A stretch of 64,000 bases of DNA from Cupidesulfovibrio sp000226255 (GTDB lineage Bacteria > Desulfobacterota > Desulfovibrionia > Desulfovibrionales > Desulfovibrionaceae): contig NZ_AP036014.1 in the NCBI RefSeq assembly GCF_003402415.2, positions 3,906,001 to 3,970,000 of the forward strand, read 5' to 3'. Shown here one piece after another: positions 1-7,329 of the stretch (position 1 is its first letter; each line of letters starts with the position of its first letter). The notes below the pieces were generated by a model that had not been told where the DNA came from, searched no databases, and saw only the letters and a program-made list of their open reading frames with translations. Made by a program: the position numbers and the translations under genes.

Positions 1-2
1 GC

Positions 3-461
3 GACATTCGCGCCGTTCTCGAGGCCAGCGGGCTGCCCGCCGCGCAACTGGCCCTGGAAATGACCGAAACGGTGTACATGGAGAACATCGACAAGGCGCG
101 GGCCATGCTTGACGCGGTGACGGAGCTTGGCGTGCGCATCGTGCTCGACGACTTCGGCACCGGCTACTCGTCGCTGTCGTACCTGCAATCGCTGTCCTTC
201 GACCTCATCAAGATCGACCGTTCGTTCGTGAAGGATCTGCCCGACGCCTCGTCGCTGGCGCTGCTGCGGGCCATGCTGGGCATAGCGGCCGGGCTTGGCG
301 TCACCTCGCTGGCCGAGGGCGTGGAAACCGTGGAGCAGTACGTGCTGCTGAAATCGCTGGGCTGCGGCCGGGGGCAGGGCTACCTGTTCTCGCCCCCGGT
401 GCCCGCCGCGCAATTCGAGGAACTGCTGCGCGCACAGAAGGCGGGCAAGCGGTTTCCCTAG
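3..461 (+). CDS. EAL-domain protein, C-terminal part (5' truncated by window)
   Basis: This is the C-terminal two thirds of an EAL domain, which hydrolyses cyclic di-GMP to pGpG. Visible family motifs, in order, are LEMTET (a glutamate ligand), DDFGTGYSSL (two acidic metal ligands), IKIDRSFV (the catalytic-site lysine) and AEGVET, then the terminal GQGYLFSPP. All the residues normally needed for phosphodiesterase activity in this half look intact, so it is probably an active enzyme and not a degenerate receptor. The domain runs nearly to the stop codon, so sensor, GGDEF or membrane domains must lie upstream of the window. The reading frame is open from base 3. The first available ATG is at 60 but lies inside the domain and is not the start. 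Confidence 0.9.
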   Translation, partial: DIRAVLEASGLPAAQLALEMTETVYMENIDKARAMLDAVTELGVRIVLDDFGTGYSSLSYLQSLSFDLIKIDRSFVKDLPDASSLALLRAMLGIAAGLGVTSLAEGVETVEQYVLLKSLGCGRGQGYLFSPPVPAAQFEELLRAQKAGKRFP

Positions 462-897
462 CGGGTCTTAAGGCGTCGTGGGGCGCGGCCCTGACCGCAC
501 GCGCCGAACCGCCGCGAAAATCACGCGCCGCACCTATGGACAAGCGCCACGCGCAAGCGTATCTAGCACGCCACGAAGAAGGGCCGGAAATTCCGGCGGA
601 AACGCGGCGCGCCAGTGCGCCGCGCCGCCCCCGCAAGAACGGTCCCCCACCCGCGCGCGGAACGGAGGTTCCGCACGTCATCATGACGCCACCGCACCCA
701 CCCCACCCACTGCACCCGGCCAACAATTCAGGCGCATTCCACGCTTTTCACAGGGCGCGCCGCGTGCGCCGCGCGCACCGTGCGACAGGGCGCCCCCCGG
801 CCCCGGCGGCATCGGCCGCAGGCCGTTCCGCAACGCCGCGCGTTCTGCTATAACGACCCGGACGACGACAGCACATTACCCCATCACGAGGTATCGC
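462..897. other. Intergenic region, EAL gene to rfbF
   Basis: A GC-rich stretch of about 440 bases with no convincing gene. Frames that stay open here have no ribosome-binding site and no recognisable protein. The only signal I see is a possible promoter close to rfbF, listed separately. Confidence 0.5.
826..854 (+). promoter_or_regulatory. Possible sigma70-type promoter of the rfbF cluster
   Basis: TATAAC at 849-854 is a good -10 element in an otherwise very GC-rich stretch. A weak -35 (TTCCGC at 826-831) lies 17 bases upstream. Transcription would start about 35 bases before the rfbF ATG. The -35 match is poor, so this is tentative. Confidence 0.35.
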
Positions 898-1680
898 ATG
901 AAGGTCATCATCATGTGCGGGGGCAAGGGCACCCGCCTGCGCGAAGAAACCGAATTCAAGCCGAAGCCCATGGTCGAGATCGGCGGCCGCCCGGTGCTGT
1001 GGCACATCATGAGCATCTACGCCCGCCACGGCCACAAGGACTTCGTCCTGCCGCTGGGCTACAAGGGCGAGGTGATCAAGCAGTATTTCCACGACTACCG
1101 CATCCGCAACACCGACTTCACCGTGGACCTCGCCACCGGCGCCATGACCACCCACGAGTGCAACAGCTGCACCGACTGGAAGGTAACCCTGTGCGATACC
1201 GGGCAGGAAACCCTGAAGGGCGCGCGCATCAAACGGGTGGCCCAGCACATCGACACCGACCGCTTCATGGTCACCTACGGTGACGGCGTGTCGGACATCG
1301 ACATCGACAAGCTGGTGGAGTTCCACAAGAAGTCGGGCAAGATCGGCACCTTCACCGGCGTGCGCATGCCCTCGCGCTTTGGCGCGGTGCAGACCGACGC
1401 GGACGGCAACATCCTGTCCTGGCAGGAAAAGCCGGTGCTGAACGAATACATCAACTGCGGCTTCTTCGTGTTCAAGCGCGAATTCCTCGACTACCTGGAC
1501 GAGGACGAATCGTGCGACCTGGAAAAGCAGCCGCTGGAACGCCTTGCCGCCGACGGCCAGCTTTCCATGTACCCCCACGAAGGCTTCTGGGAATGCATGG
1601 ACACCCTGCGCGACTGGCAGAAGCTGAACGCGATGTGGGACAAGGGCAGTGCGCCGTGGGCCAAGGGCTTCAAGGTATAG
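898..1680 (+). CDS. rfbF: Glucose-1-phosphate cytidylyltransferase
   Basis: Makes CDP-glucose from glucose 1-phosphate and CTP, the entry step to CDP-linked deoxysugars of surface polysaccharides; cytoplasmic. The 260-residue protein opens with the nucleotidyltransferase signature MCGGKGTRLREET and then KPKPMVEIGGRP, both diagnostic of the RfbF branch, and its length matches the family (about 257). Later family motifs are VTYGDGVSDID, GAVQ, and INCGFFVF followed by LERLAADGQLSMYPHEGFW. The ATG at 898 is chosen because GAGG sits 7 bases upstream and the conserved N terminus starts there; the frame is open further upstream but carries only low-complexity sequence. It is followed by rfbG after 186 bases that contain a hairpin. 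Confidence 0.95.
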   Translation: MKVIIMCGGKGTRLREETEFKPKPMVEIGGRPVLWHIMSIYARHGHKDFVLPLGYKGEVIKQYFHDYRIRNTDFTVDLATGAMTTHECNSCTDWKVTLCDTGQETLKGARIKRVAQHIDTDRFMVTYGDGVSDIDIDKLVEFHKKSGKIGTFTGVRMPSRFGAVQTDADGNILSWQEKPVLNEYINCGFFVFKREFLDYLDEDESCDLEKQPLERLAADGQLSMYPHEGFWECMDTLRDWQKLNAMWDKGSAPWAKGFKV

Positions 1681-1720
1681 TTCAGACGGGCCTTTCGCCC
1701 GCTGGCTGCGCCTTCTGAAC
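1681..1720 (+). repeat. Short stem-loop sharing a 15-mer with the 145-bp palindrome family
   Basis: Directly after the rfbF stop codon lies TTCAGA ... TCTGAA as closing arms around a GC-rich loop. The loop contains TTTCGCCCGCTGGCT, identical to 15 bases of the left arm of the palindrome at 38437-38580. It may be an internally deleted relative of that family; like the two full copies it abuts a TAG stop codon. Relationship inferred from this one shared word. Confidence 0.4.
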
Positions 1721-1784
1721 ACTTCTCCGCAGCCCCTTTCCATGGCTGCCCGTCCATAATGAATGTTTAGGGGGATGGGGGTCC

Positions 1785-1821
1785 GGGGGAAGGGGACCCT
1801 TTACAAAGGGTCCCTTCCCCC
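1785..1821 (+). repeat. Strong hairpin between rfbF and rfbG
   Basis: GGGGGAAGGGGACCCTT pairs with AAGGGTCCCTTCCCCC across an ACA-centred loop, with one bulged G. There is no U tract after it, so it looks more like an mRNA stability or attenuation element between the two cistrons than a simple terminator. Confidence 0.6.
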
Positions 1822-1866
1822 GGTTCCCTCTCCGCCTCCCCCGTCGAGAATACGGAGAAACATACA

Positions 1867-2976
1867 ATGTTTGCAGATGCCTATCGCGGCCGCAAGGTGC
1901 TGGTCACCGGCCATACCGGGTTCAAGGGGTCGTGGCTGACCGCGTGGTTGTTGCAGCTTGGCGCGGAAGTGGCCGGGCTGTCGGTGGACGTGCCCACCAG
2001 CCCCGCCAATTTCGATGAGTTGGGCCTTGGCGCGCGCATCACTGACATCCGCGCCGACATCCGCGACCGCGCGGCGGTGTGCAAGGCCGTGGCCGACTTC
2101 GCGCCCGAGGTGGTGTTCCACCTGGCGGCGCAGGCGCTGGTGCGCAAGTCGTACGACGACCCGGCGGCCACCATTGAAGCCAACGCCATGGGCACCCTGA
2201 ACATTCTGGAAGCGGTGCGCTGCGCGCCTTCGGTGCAGGCCGTGGTGTGCATCACCTCGGACAAGTGCTACCGCAACGACGAATGGGTGTGGGGCTACCG
2301 CGAAACAGACCACCTTGGCGGCGAGGATCCGTACTCCGCGTCCAAGGGTTGCGCCGAGATCATCGCGCACTCCTACTTCCGCTCGTTTTTCAAGAACGGC
2401 GTGCGCTGCGCCACCACCCGCGCGGGCAACGTCATCGGCGGCGGCGACTGGGCGGCGGACCGCATCGTGCCCGACTGCGCGCGGGCCTGGGCCGCTGGCA
2501 AGGCCGTGCAGATCCGCAGCCCGTGGGCCACGCGCCCGTGGCAGCACGTGCTGGAACCCCTTTCCGGCTACCTGTGGCTGGGCGCGAAACTGCTGCTGAA
2601 CGAGCAGGGGCCGTTCCCCCTTTCGGGCGAGGCCTACAACTTCGGCCCGGCGGCAGACGTGAACAACAACGTGGCCGAGGTGGTGGACGCCCTTGCCCCC
2701 TACTGGCCCGGCTTCGCCAGCGAAATGGACCGCGCCGGGCAGGCGGGCATGAAGGAATGCACCCTGCTCAAGCTGTGCTGCGACAAGTCGCTGGCCTACC
2801 TTGGCTGGCAGGCCACGCTGAACTTCGCCGAAACCATCCGCTTCACGGCGGAATGGTACCGCGCGTTCTACGCGCCGCAGGGTGCCGCCCGTGCGGACAT
2901 GTACGCCTTCACCATGAACCAGATCGCGGAATACTCCGACAAGGCCGCCGCCAAGGGCCTTGCCTGGGCGAAGTAG
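1867..2976 (+). CDS. rfbG: CDP-glucose 4,6-dehydratase
   Basis: Converts CDP-glucose to CDP-4-keto-6-deoxyglucose with tightly bound NAD. The 369-residue extended SDR has the nucleotide-binding loop GHTGFKGSW near residues 15-23, FHLAAQALVRKSYDDP, ITSDKCYRN (threonine/serine of the active site) and the YSASKGCAEII catalytic Tyr-x3-Lys. GNVIGGGDWAADRIVPD and TRPWQHVLEPLSGYL are typical of the CDP-glucose dehydratase branch. The ATG at 1867 gives the usual length; upstream GAGAA is a modest ribosome-binding site. It lies between rfbF and an epimerase-like gene, so the three probably supply one CDP-deoxysugar. Confidence 0.95.
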   Translation: MFADAYRGRKVLVTGHTGFKGSWLTAWLLQLGAEVAGLSVDVPTSPANFDELGLGARITDIRADIRDRAAVCKAVADFAPEVVFHLAAQALVRKSYDDPAATIEANAMGTLNILEAVRCAPSVQAVVCITSDKCYRNDEWVWGYRETDHLGGEDPYSASKGCAEIIAHSYFRSFFKNGVRCATTRAGNVIGGGDWAADRIVPDCARAWAAGKAVQIRSPWATRPWQHVLEPLSGYLWLGAKLLLNEQGPFPLSGEAYNFGPAADVNNNVAEVVDALAPYWPGFASEMDRAGQAGMKECTLLKLCCDKSLAYLGWQATLNFAETIRFTAEWYRAFYAPQGAARADMYAFTMNQIAEYSDKAAAKGLAWAK

Positions 2977-3001
2977 CGCCCGACGCGCAAAGGATGCTGC
3001 C

Positions 3002-3451
3002 GTGAACGCCACGACCATCGACGGGGTGGTGACGCTGGACCTGCGCGTCATTCCCACCGAGGGCGGCCCCGTGCTGCAAATGCTGCGGCCCGATTCGCCC
3101 ATGTTCATGAGCTTCGGCGAGCTGTACTTCTCGGAAGTGGAGCCCGGCGCGGTGAAGGCGTGGAAACGCCATACCCGCCAGACGCAGCACTTCGCGGTGC
3201 CCGTGGGGCGGATGAAGGTGGTCATCCACGACAGCCGCCCCGGCTCGCCCACCTTCGGCGTGACCGAAGAATTCCTGCTGGGCAGGCCGGACAACTACCG
3301 GATGCTGCGCATCCCCCCGCTGGTGTGGTACGGGTTCAGCGCGGTAAGCGAAACGCCCGCGCTGATCTGCAACTGCGCGGATTTGCCGCACGACCCCACC
3401 GAAAGCGAACGCGCCCCCAGGGATACGCCGGACATTCCGTACCGCTGGTAG
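3002..3451 (+). CDS. dTDP-4-dehydrorhamnose 3,5-epimerase-like cupin (RfbC family)
   Basis: A 149-residue protein of the RmlC-like cupin fold. GELYFSEVEPGAVKAWKRHTRQTQHFAVPVGRMKVVIHD matches the core strand-His-strand pattern of sugar 3,5-epimerases, and IPPLVWYGFSAVSETPALICNCAD matches the second half. It is shorter than RfbC itself (about 185), as are the epimerase-like proteins of CDP-sugar clusters. Because rfbF and rfbG lie directly upstream, the substrate is more likely CDP-4-keto-6-deoxyglucose or a derivative than the dTDP sugar. Start: GTG at 3002 with AAAGGA about 8 bases upstream. It begins 25 bases after rfbG. Epimerase activity itself is inferred. Confidence 0.8.
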   Translation: MNATTIDGVVTLDLRVIPTEGGPVLQMLRPDSPMFMSFGELYFSEVEPGAVKAWKRHTRQTQHFAVPVGRMKVVIHDSRPGSPTFGVTEEFLLGRPDNYRMLRIPPLVWYGFSAVSETPALICNCADLPHDPTESERAPRDTPDIPYRW

Positions 3452-3608
3452 GCGGCGGGCGGCAGGGTCGCCAGCCCCCCGCCGGTGCATCACGCATCCT
3501 TCGGCCCCGTGGTTCCCGCACGGCCACCACGGGGCCTACAGCGAATTTCCCGTCCACAACTTGCCACGCGGCGCTCCCGCGTCCGCGCCAACACCAGAGC
3601 GACACGCC

Positions 3609-4742
3609 ATGACCACCCCCGCCTTGCGTCTTTCCCGGTCCATCGTGGGCCAGGCCGAAGCCGACGCCGTCAGCCGCGTCATCCTCGAGGACGGCTACCT
3701 CGGCATGGGCAACGAAGTGAAGCGCTTCGAAGAAGACATCGCCGCCTACCTCGGCGTGCCCGCGCAGAACGTGGTCACCGCCAACACCGGCACTGCCGCC
3801 CTGCACCTGGCCGTGCAGGCCGCCGTGCAGCCGGGGGCCGAAGTGCTGGTGCAGTCGCTGACCTTCGTGGCCTCGTTCCAGGCCATCAGCGCGGCCGGGG
3901 CCGTGCCCGTGGCCTGCGAGGCCCTGCCGGAAACCTGCACCATCGACCTTGCCGACGCAGAGCGCCGCCTGACCAAGCGCACCGCCGCCATCATGCCGGT
4001 GCACTACGCCAGCAACCCCGCCGGGCTGGACGCGGTGCACGCCTTTGCCCAGAAGCACGGCCTGCGCGTCATCGAGGACGCGGCCCACGCCTTCGGCTGC
4101 CGCCACGACGGCCGCATGATCGGCACTTTTGGCGACATCGCCTGCTTCAGCTTCGACGGCATCAAGAACATCACCAGCGGCGAGGGCGGGTGCATCGTCA
4201 CCGCAGACCAGGCCGTGGCCCAACTGTGCCGCGACGCGCGCCTGCTGTCCGTGGCCAACGACACGGAAAAGCGCTTCTCGGGCCAGCGCAGCTGGGATTT
4301 CGACGTCACCCGGCAGGGCTGGCGCTATCACATGAGCAACATCATGGCCGCCATCGGCCGCGTGCAGCTGGCCCGCCTGCCCGGCGAATTCGCCCCGGCG
4401 CGGATGCGCCTGACCGCGCGCTACCGCCAGCGGCTTGCCGGCGCGCCGCACCTGGCCCTGCTGACCACGGACCCCCGCGACGTGGTGGTGCCGCACATCT
4501 TTCCGGTGCGCATCCTGGACGACAGGAAGCTCCACGTGGTGGACGCGTTGCAGGCCAAGGGCATTCCCACCGGCATGCACTACAAGCCCAACCACCTGCT
4601 GACCTATTACGGCGGCGGCGCGCAGTCCCTGCCCGTCACCGAAATGCTGGGCCGCCAGCTGACCACCCTGCCCCTGCACCCCGGCATGAGCGACGCCGAC
4701 GTGGATATGGTGTGCGATGCGTTGCTGGAGGCGCTGGCGTAG
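3609..4742 (+). CDS. DegT/DnrJ/EryC1/StrS family sugar aminotransferase
   Basis: A 377-residue PLP enzyme expected to aminate a nucleotide-linked keto sugar. Family marks are the N-terminal ILEDGYLGMGNEVKRFEE, NTGTAALHLA (phosphate binding), PVHYASNPAGLD, VIEDAAHAFG (aspartate to the PLP ring) and SFDGIKNITSGEGG, in which Lys186 takes the position of the Schiff-base lysine. This matters because CDP-sugar clusters often carry the related 3-dehydrase RfbH, where this lysine is histidine; here it is lysine, so a true transaminase is expected. The start at 3609 is the first ATG that gives the family N terminus; GAGCGA upstream is a weak ribosome-binding site. No partner reductase is seen. The product is probably a CDP-amino-deoxysugar (inference). 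Confidence 0.88.
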   Translation: MTTPALRLSRSIVGQAEADAVSRVILEDGYLGMGNEVKRFEEDIAAYLGVPAQNVVTANTGTAALHLAVQAAVQPGAEVLVQSLTFVASFQAISAAGAVPVACEALPETCTIDLADAERRLTKRTAAIMPVHYASNPAGLDAVHAFAQKHGLRVIEDAAHAFGCRHDGRMIGTFGDIACFSFDGIKNITSGEGGCIVTADQAVAQLCRDARLLSVANDTEKRFSGQRSWDFDVTRQGWRYHMSNIMAAIGRVQLARLPGEFAPARMRLTARYRQRLAGAPHLALLTTDPRDVVVPHIFPVRILDDRKLHVVDALQAKGIPTGMHYKPNHLLTYYGGGAQSLPVTEMLGRQLTTLPLHPGMSDADVDMVCDALLEALA

Positions 4743-4760
4743 GGGGCGATTTTTTTGACG

Positions 4761-4799
4761 CCTCCGGCGGGCAGGGGACTATCGCCCCCTGCACCCCCA
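4761..4799 (+). repeat. Intergenic GC-rich hairpin of a repeated family
   Basis: CTCCGGCGGGCAGGGG, a short loop, and CCCCTGCACCCCC form a hairpin just after the aminotransferase gene. The same pattern (CTCCGGCGG plus a G/C stem) recurs at 5967-6043 and, in inverse orientation, at 16451-16482. Confidence 0.45.
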
Positions 4800-4892
4800 T
4801 CTTTGTCTGCCCGCTTGTGGCAGACAAACACAACTTCCGACAACTCTTCGAAAAAAACCGCCCCCGGTTCCTTCCCTGAGAAACAAACTGCC

Positions 4893-5867
4893 ATGACCGA
4901 CACCGCCGCCCACTCCGCCCCCCCCGCTCCCACAGTCAGCGTGATCATGAACTGCCTGAACTGCGGCGAACACCTGCGCGCCGCCATCGACAGCGTGTTC
5001 GCCCAGACCTTTGACGATTGGGAAATCGTGTTCTGGGACAATGGGTCCTCCGATTACAGCGCGGACATTGCCCAAAGCTGCGGCGACAAGGTGCGCTACT
5101 TCCGCGCCGAGCGCACCGTGCCGCTGGGCGCGGCGCGCAACCTGGCCATTGCCCGCGCGCGGGGCGAGTTCATCGCCTTTCTCGACTGCGACGACCTGTG
5201 GCATCCGGAAAAACTGGCCCGGCAGGTGGCGCTGTTCCGCGCCAACCCCGCCGTGGGGCTGGTGAGTTGCGACACGGTGATGTTCAGCGGCGACAAGGAA
5301 CTGAGCCGCCAGTTCCAGGCCGCGCCGCCCGCGCGCGGCAAGGTGTTCCGCGAACTGATGACCACCCAGTGGATTTCCATGTCCTCCGCCGTGATCCGCC
5401 GCAGCGCACTGGACGCGCCGGGCATGGGCGGGCACTGGTTCGACGAATCGCTGAACGTGTGCGAAGAGGCGGACGTGTTCTATCGCATCGCCTGGGACTG
5501 GGAACTGGACCACGTGGATGCGCCGCTGGCCCGCTGGCGGGTGCACGGCGGCAGCACCACCTTCCGCAAGTTCGCCCAGTTCGCGGACGAGACGGAAGCC
5601 ATCCTGGCCAAGCACATCCGCATGTACCGCGACTACGAGCGAGACTACGCCGACCTTGTGGCGCTGCTGCGCCGCCGCGCCGCGTTCCAGCGCGGGGTGG
5701 CACTATGGCGCGAGGGAAAGGGAAGCGAGGCGCGGGCGGCCATTGCCCCGTATGCAGGGTCTTCGCTGAAGTTTCGGCTATTCAGGATAGCGACGTTCCT
5801 GCCCGGCGGGATGTTTGACGCGGTGGCAGGGGTGTATTTCGCGCTGCCATCGTTCTTGAGAAGGTAG
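4893..5867 (+). CDS. Family 2 glycosyltransferase
   Basis: A 324-residue GT-A enzyme expected to transfer a sugar from a nucleotide donor to a lipid or polysaccharide acceptor in the cytoplasm. SVIMNCLNCGEHLRAAIDSVFAQTF is the GT2 start, WDNGSSD the nucleotide-binding loop, PLGAARNLAIARARGEFIAFLDCDDLW the metal-binding DxD region (DCDD). The middle part SCDTVMFSGDKEL and the charged helical C terminus are ordinary. ATG at 4893 is chosen because the fold begins 15 residues later; no good Shine-Dalgarno is seen. It lies 150 bases after the aminotransferase and probably uses the sugar made by the cluster. Confidence 0.88.
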   Translation: MTDTAAHSAPPAPTVSVIMNCLNCGEHLRAAIDSVFAQTFDDWEIVFWDNGSSDYSADIAQSCGDKVRYFRAERTVPLGAARNLAIARARGEFIAFLDCDDLWHPEKLARQVALFRANPAVGLVSCDTVMFSGDKELSRQFQAAPPARGKVFRELMTTQWISMSSAVIRRSALDAPGMGGHWFDESLNVCEEADVFYRIAWDWELDHVDAPLARWRVHGGSTTFRKFAQFADETEAILAKHIRMYRDYERDYADLVALLRRRAAFQRGVALWREGKGSEARAAIAPYAGSSLKFRLFRIATFLPGGMFDAVAGVYFALPSFLRR

Positions 5868-5966
5868 GGGCGGCGCGGTGGCGGGCTAAAGACGTGGAGT
5901 GGAGAGGAGTAGTGCCCTGATGGGTGCGGCCTCTACGAAGACACGCCAGCCTCCAAGCTCACCTTC

Positions 5967-6043
5967 GATTTCGTTATGCCTCCGGCGGACAGGGGGCCGT
6001 CGTTTCACGGCCCCCTGCCCGTCGGAGACATAGCGAAATCGTG
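5967..6043. repeat. Long imperfect palindrome
   Basis: The left arm CGATTTCGTTATGCCTCCGG... (5967 onward) pairs with the right arm ending ...CATAGCGAAATCG at 6043, giving stems of about 33 bases with roughly five mismatches around a GTCGTTTCAC centre. The central part (AGGGGGCC/GGCCCCCT) is perfect. Confidence 0.7.
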
Positions 6044-6093
6044 CGGAATCAATAGGGCACAACTGCCTTCGTAGAAGCCGTGCCCAACAACGC
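5990..6093 (+). repeat. 104-bp direct repeat, copy 1
   Basis: Matches 6402-6505 at a constant offset of 412 bases with only a few substitutions, including the AGGGGGCCGTCGTTTCACGG hairpin core, GGAGACATA and GGGCACAACTGCCTTCGTAG. Confidence 0.8.
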
Positions 6094-6152
6094 CCCCCCA
6101 AAAAAACCTTCGCCATGGCGACGAGAGACGCGCGCGCATCGGCGGCACCGGC

Positions 6153-6192
6153 GGCAGATCGCCCGGAGGCGCACCGCGCCGAAGGGAAGCTG
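6153..6192 (+). repeat. 40-bp direct repeat, copy 1
   Basis: Begins GGCAGATCGCCC and ends GAAGGGAAGCTG. Identical to 6290-6329 except one base; the flanks upstream (ACCTTCGCCATG at 6107 and 6243) also align, so the duplicated unit is about 137 bases. Confidence 0.8.
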
Positions 6193-6289
6193 ACGCCGAA
6201 GGGACGCCGCGCAGGACACCCCACGGTACGTACACACCCCGAACCTTCGCCATGCCACCGGGAGCAGCGCGCACATACGCATTCCGCCG

Positions 6290-6329
6290 GGCAGATCGCC
6301 CGAAGGCGCACCGCGCCGAAGGGAAGCTG
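6290..6329 (+). repeat. 40-bp direct repeat, copy 2
   Basis: Second copy of the 40-bp unit at 6153-6192. Confidence 0.8.
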
Positions 6330-6401
6330 CCCGGCAGGGAATGCGGTGCAGGATAAGCCGGGGGTCCAGGAGCTGCGAAGCCCCCCTGGAACGCGGGGGT
6401 G

Positions 6402-6505
6402 CAGGGGGCCGTCGTTTCACGGCCCCCTGCCCGTCGGAGACATAACGAAATCGAGCGGAATCAACAGGGCACAACTGCCTTCGTAGAAGCCGCGCCCAAC
6501 AGCGC
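6402..6505 (+). repeat. 104-bp direct repeat, copy 2
   Basis: Second copy of 5990-6093. It is preceded by a separate hairpin of the GGTCCAGG...CCCCTGGA type at about 6362-6390. Confidence 0.8.
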
Positions 6506-6671
6506 ACCCCTTCCCCCTCCCCACCCCATCCCGCACTTCCGCCCCTCCACCCCGCTTGACCTCCACACACGCAACCATGCTATGGTACAACCATTCTTGG
6601 ATCTTTCCCCCCGGCGCACCGGGCACCATGCGTCCCGCAAACACCCCCCTTCCCCCCTTACCGGAGGCCCC

Positions 6672-7010
6672 ATGTTCCCCTTCACCACCGGCACCTTCCG
6701 CACCGACGTCACCATGGTCGAATGCTTCGGCCATGCCGTGCTGTGGTTCCTGATCACCCTGTGCACGCTGGGCATCGGCGTGTTCTTCTATCCGTATGCC
6801 CTGGCCAAGTTCATCATCAACCGCACCTACGTGGAGCGAGACGGCGCGCCGCGCCAGCGGCTGGTCTGCGACCTGGACCTGGCCGCGCAAGTGGGCCACG
6901 CGCTGATCTGGCTGCTGCTGTCCATCGTCACCTTCGGCCTGGCCTACTTCCTGTACCTGTACGGCGTGGGGCGTTACGTGGCCGCGCACACCCGCATCGA
7001 GCCCGCGTAG
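6672..7010 (+). CDS. Small membrane protein of unknown function
   Basis: A 112-residue protein with two strongly hydrophobic segments (about residues 18-38, AVLWFLITLCTLGIGVFFYPYALAKF, and 78-100, ALIWLLLSIVTFGLAYFLYLYGVGRYV) that resemble each other, suggesting an internal duplication: each has the pattern LW-hydrophobic-T-LG-hydrophobic-FxYxY. The loop between them is charged (NRTYVERDGAPRQRLVCDLD). I do not recognise a function; similar short proteins are annotated as conserved membrane proteins of unknown function. GGAGG lies 5 bases before the ATG at 6672, a strong start. It stands alone between the repeat region and the FUSC gene. Confidence 0.75.
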   Translation: MFPFTTGTFRTDVTMVECFGHAVLWFLITLCTLGIGVFFYPYALAKFIINRTYVERDGAPRQRLVCDLDLAAQVGHALIWLLLSIVTFGLAYFLYLYGVGRYVAAHTRIEPA

Positions 7011-7329
7011 CCGCCTACGGCCGAAGCTCGCCGCGCACGCCTGCGCGGGAGGCCTTGCCCTTCCGCCCGCAGGCGCAGCGCATCCGGTGCCGCGTCCGCT
7101 CGAAACTGGCTCGAAACTGGCCCGCAACCGGCCTCGCGACGGCCACCGGTGCACCACCGCGACATCGTGCCCCACCCCGCTTGCCAGCCGCGCAGCCCCG
7201 GCGTATGTGGTGCCCTCCGGAATCGGTCGGAACTGGCGCGGCACGGGGCCGCATCCATATCCACGCCAGCCCCGCGCCCACGCCCCCTACCACCCCCAAC
7301 TGCCGTCCACGCCAGCGACCGAGACCGCC
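7011..7329. other. Intergenic region upstream of the FUSC gene
   Basis: About 320 GC-rich bases without a gene. It contains an 11-base tandem pair CTCGAAACTGG/CTCGAAACTGG at about 7098-7119. No promoter or operator is recognisable. Confidence 0.4.

Larger units (their letters stand above)
5868..6671. other. 800-base non-coding stretch made of nested repeats
   Basis: No gene is supported here. The stretch contains a long imperfect palindrome (5967-6043), a 104-bp direct repeat pair (5990-6093 and 6402-6505) and a second pair of 40-bp repeats (6153-6192 and 6290-6329) inside an approximately 137-bp tandem duplication. Open frames in this region read through the repeats and look spurious. Confidence 0.7.

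Noticed and set aside
6556..6586. TTGACC and TATGGT as a promoter for the small membrane protein gene
   Set aside because: The spacing is 19 bases and the -10 is poor. Not strong enough to list.
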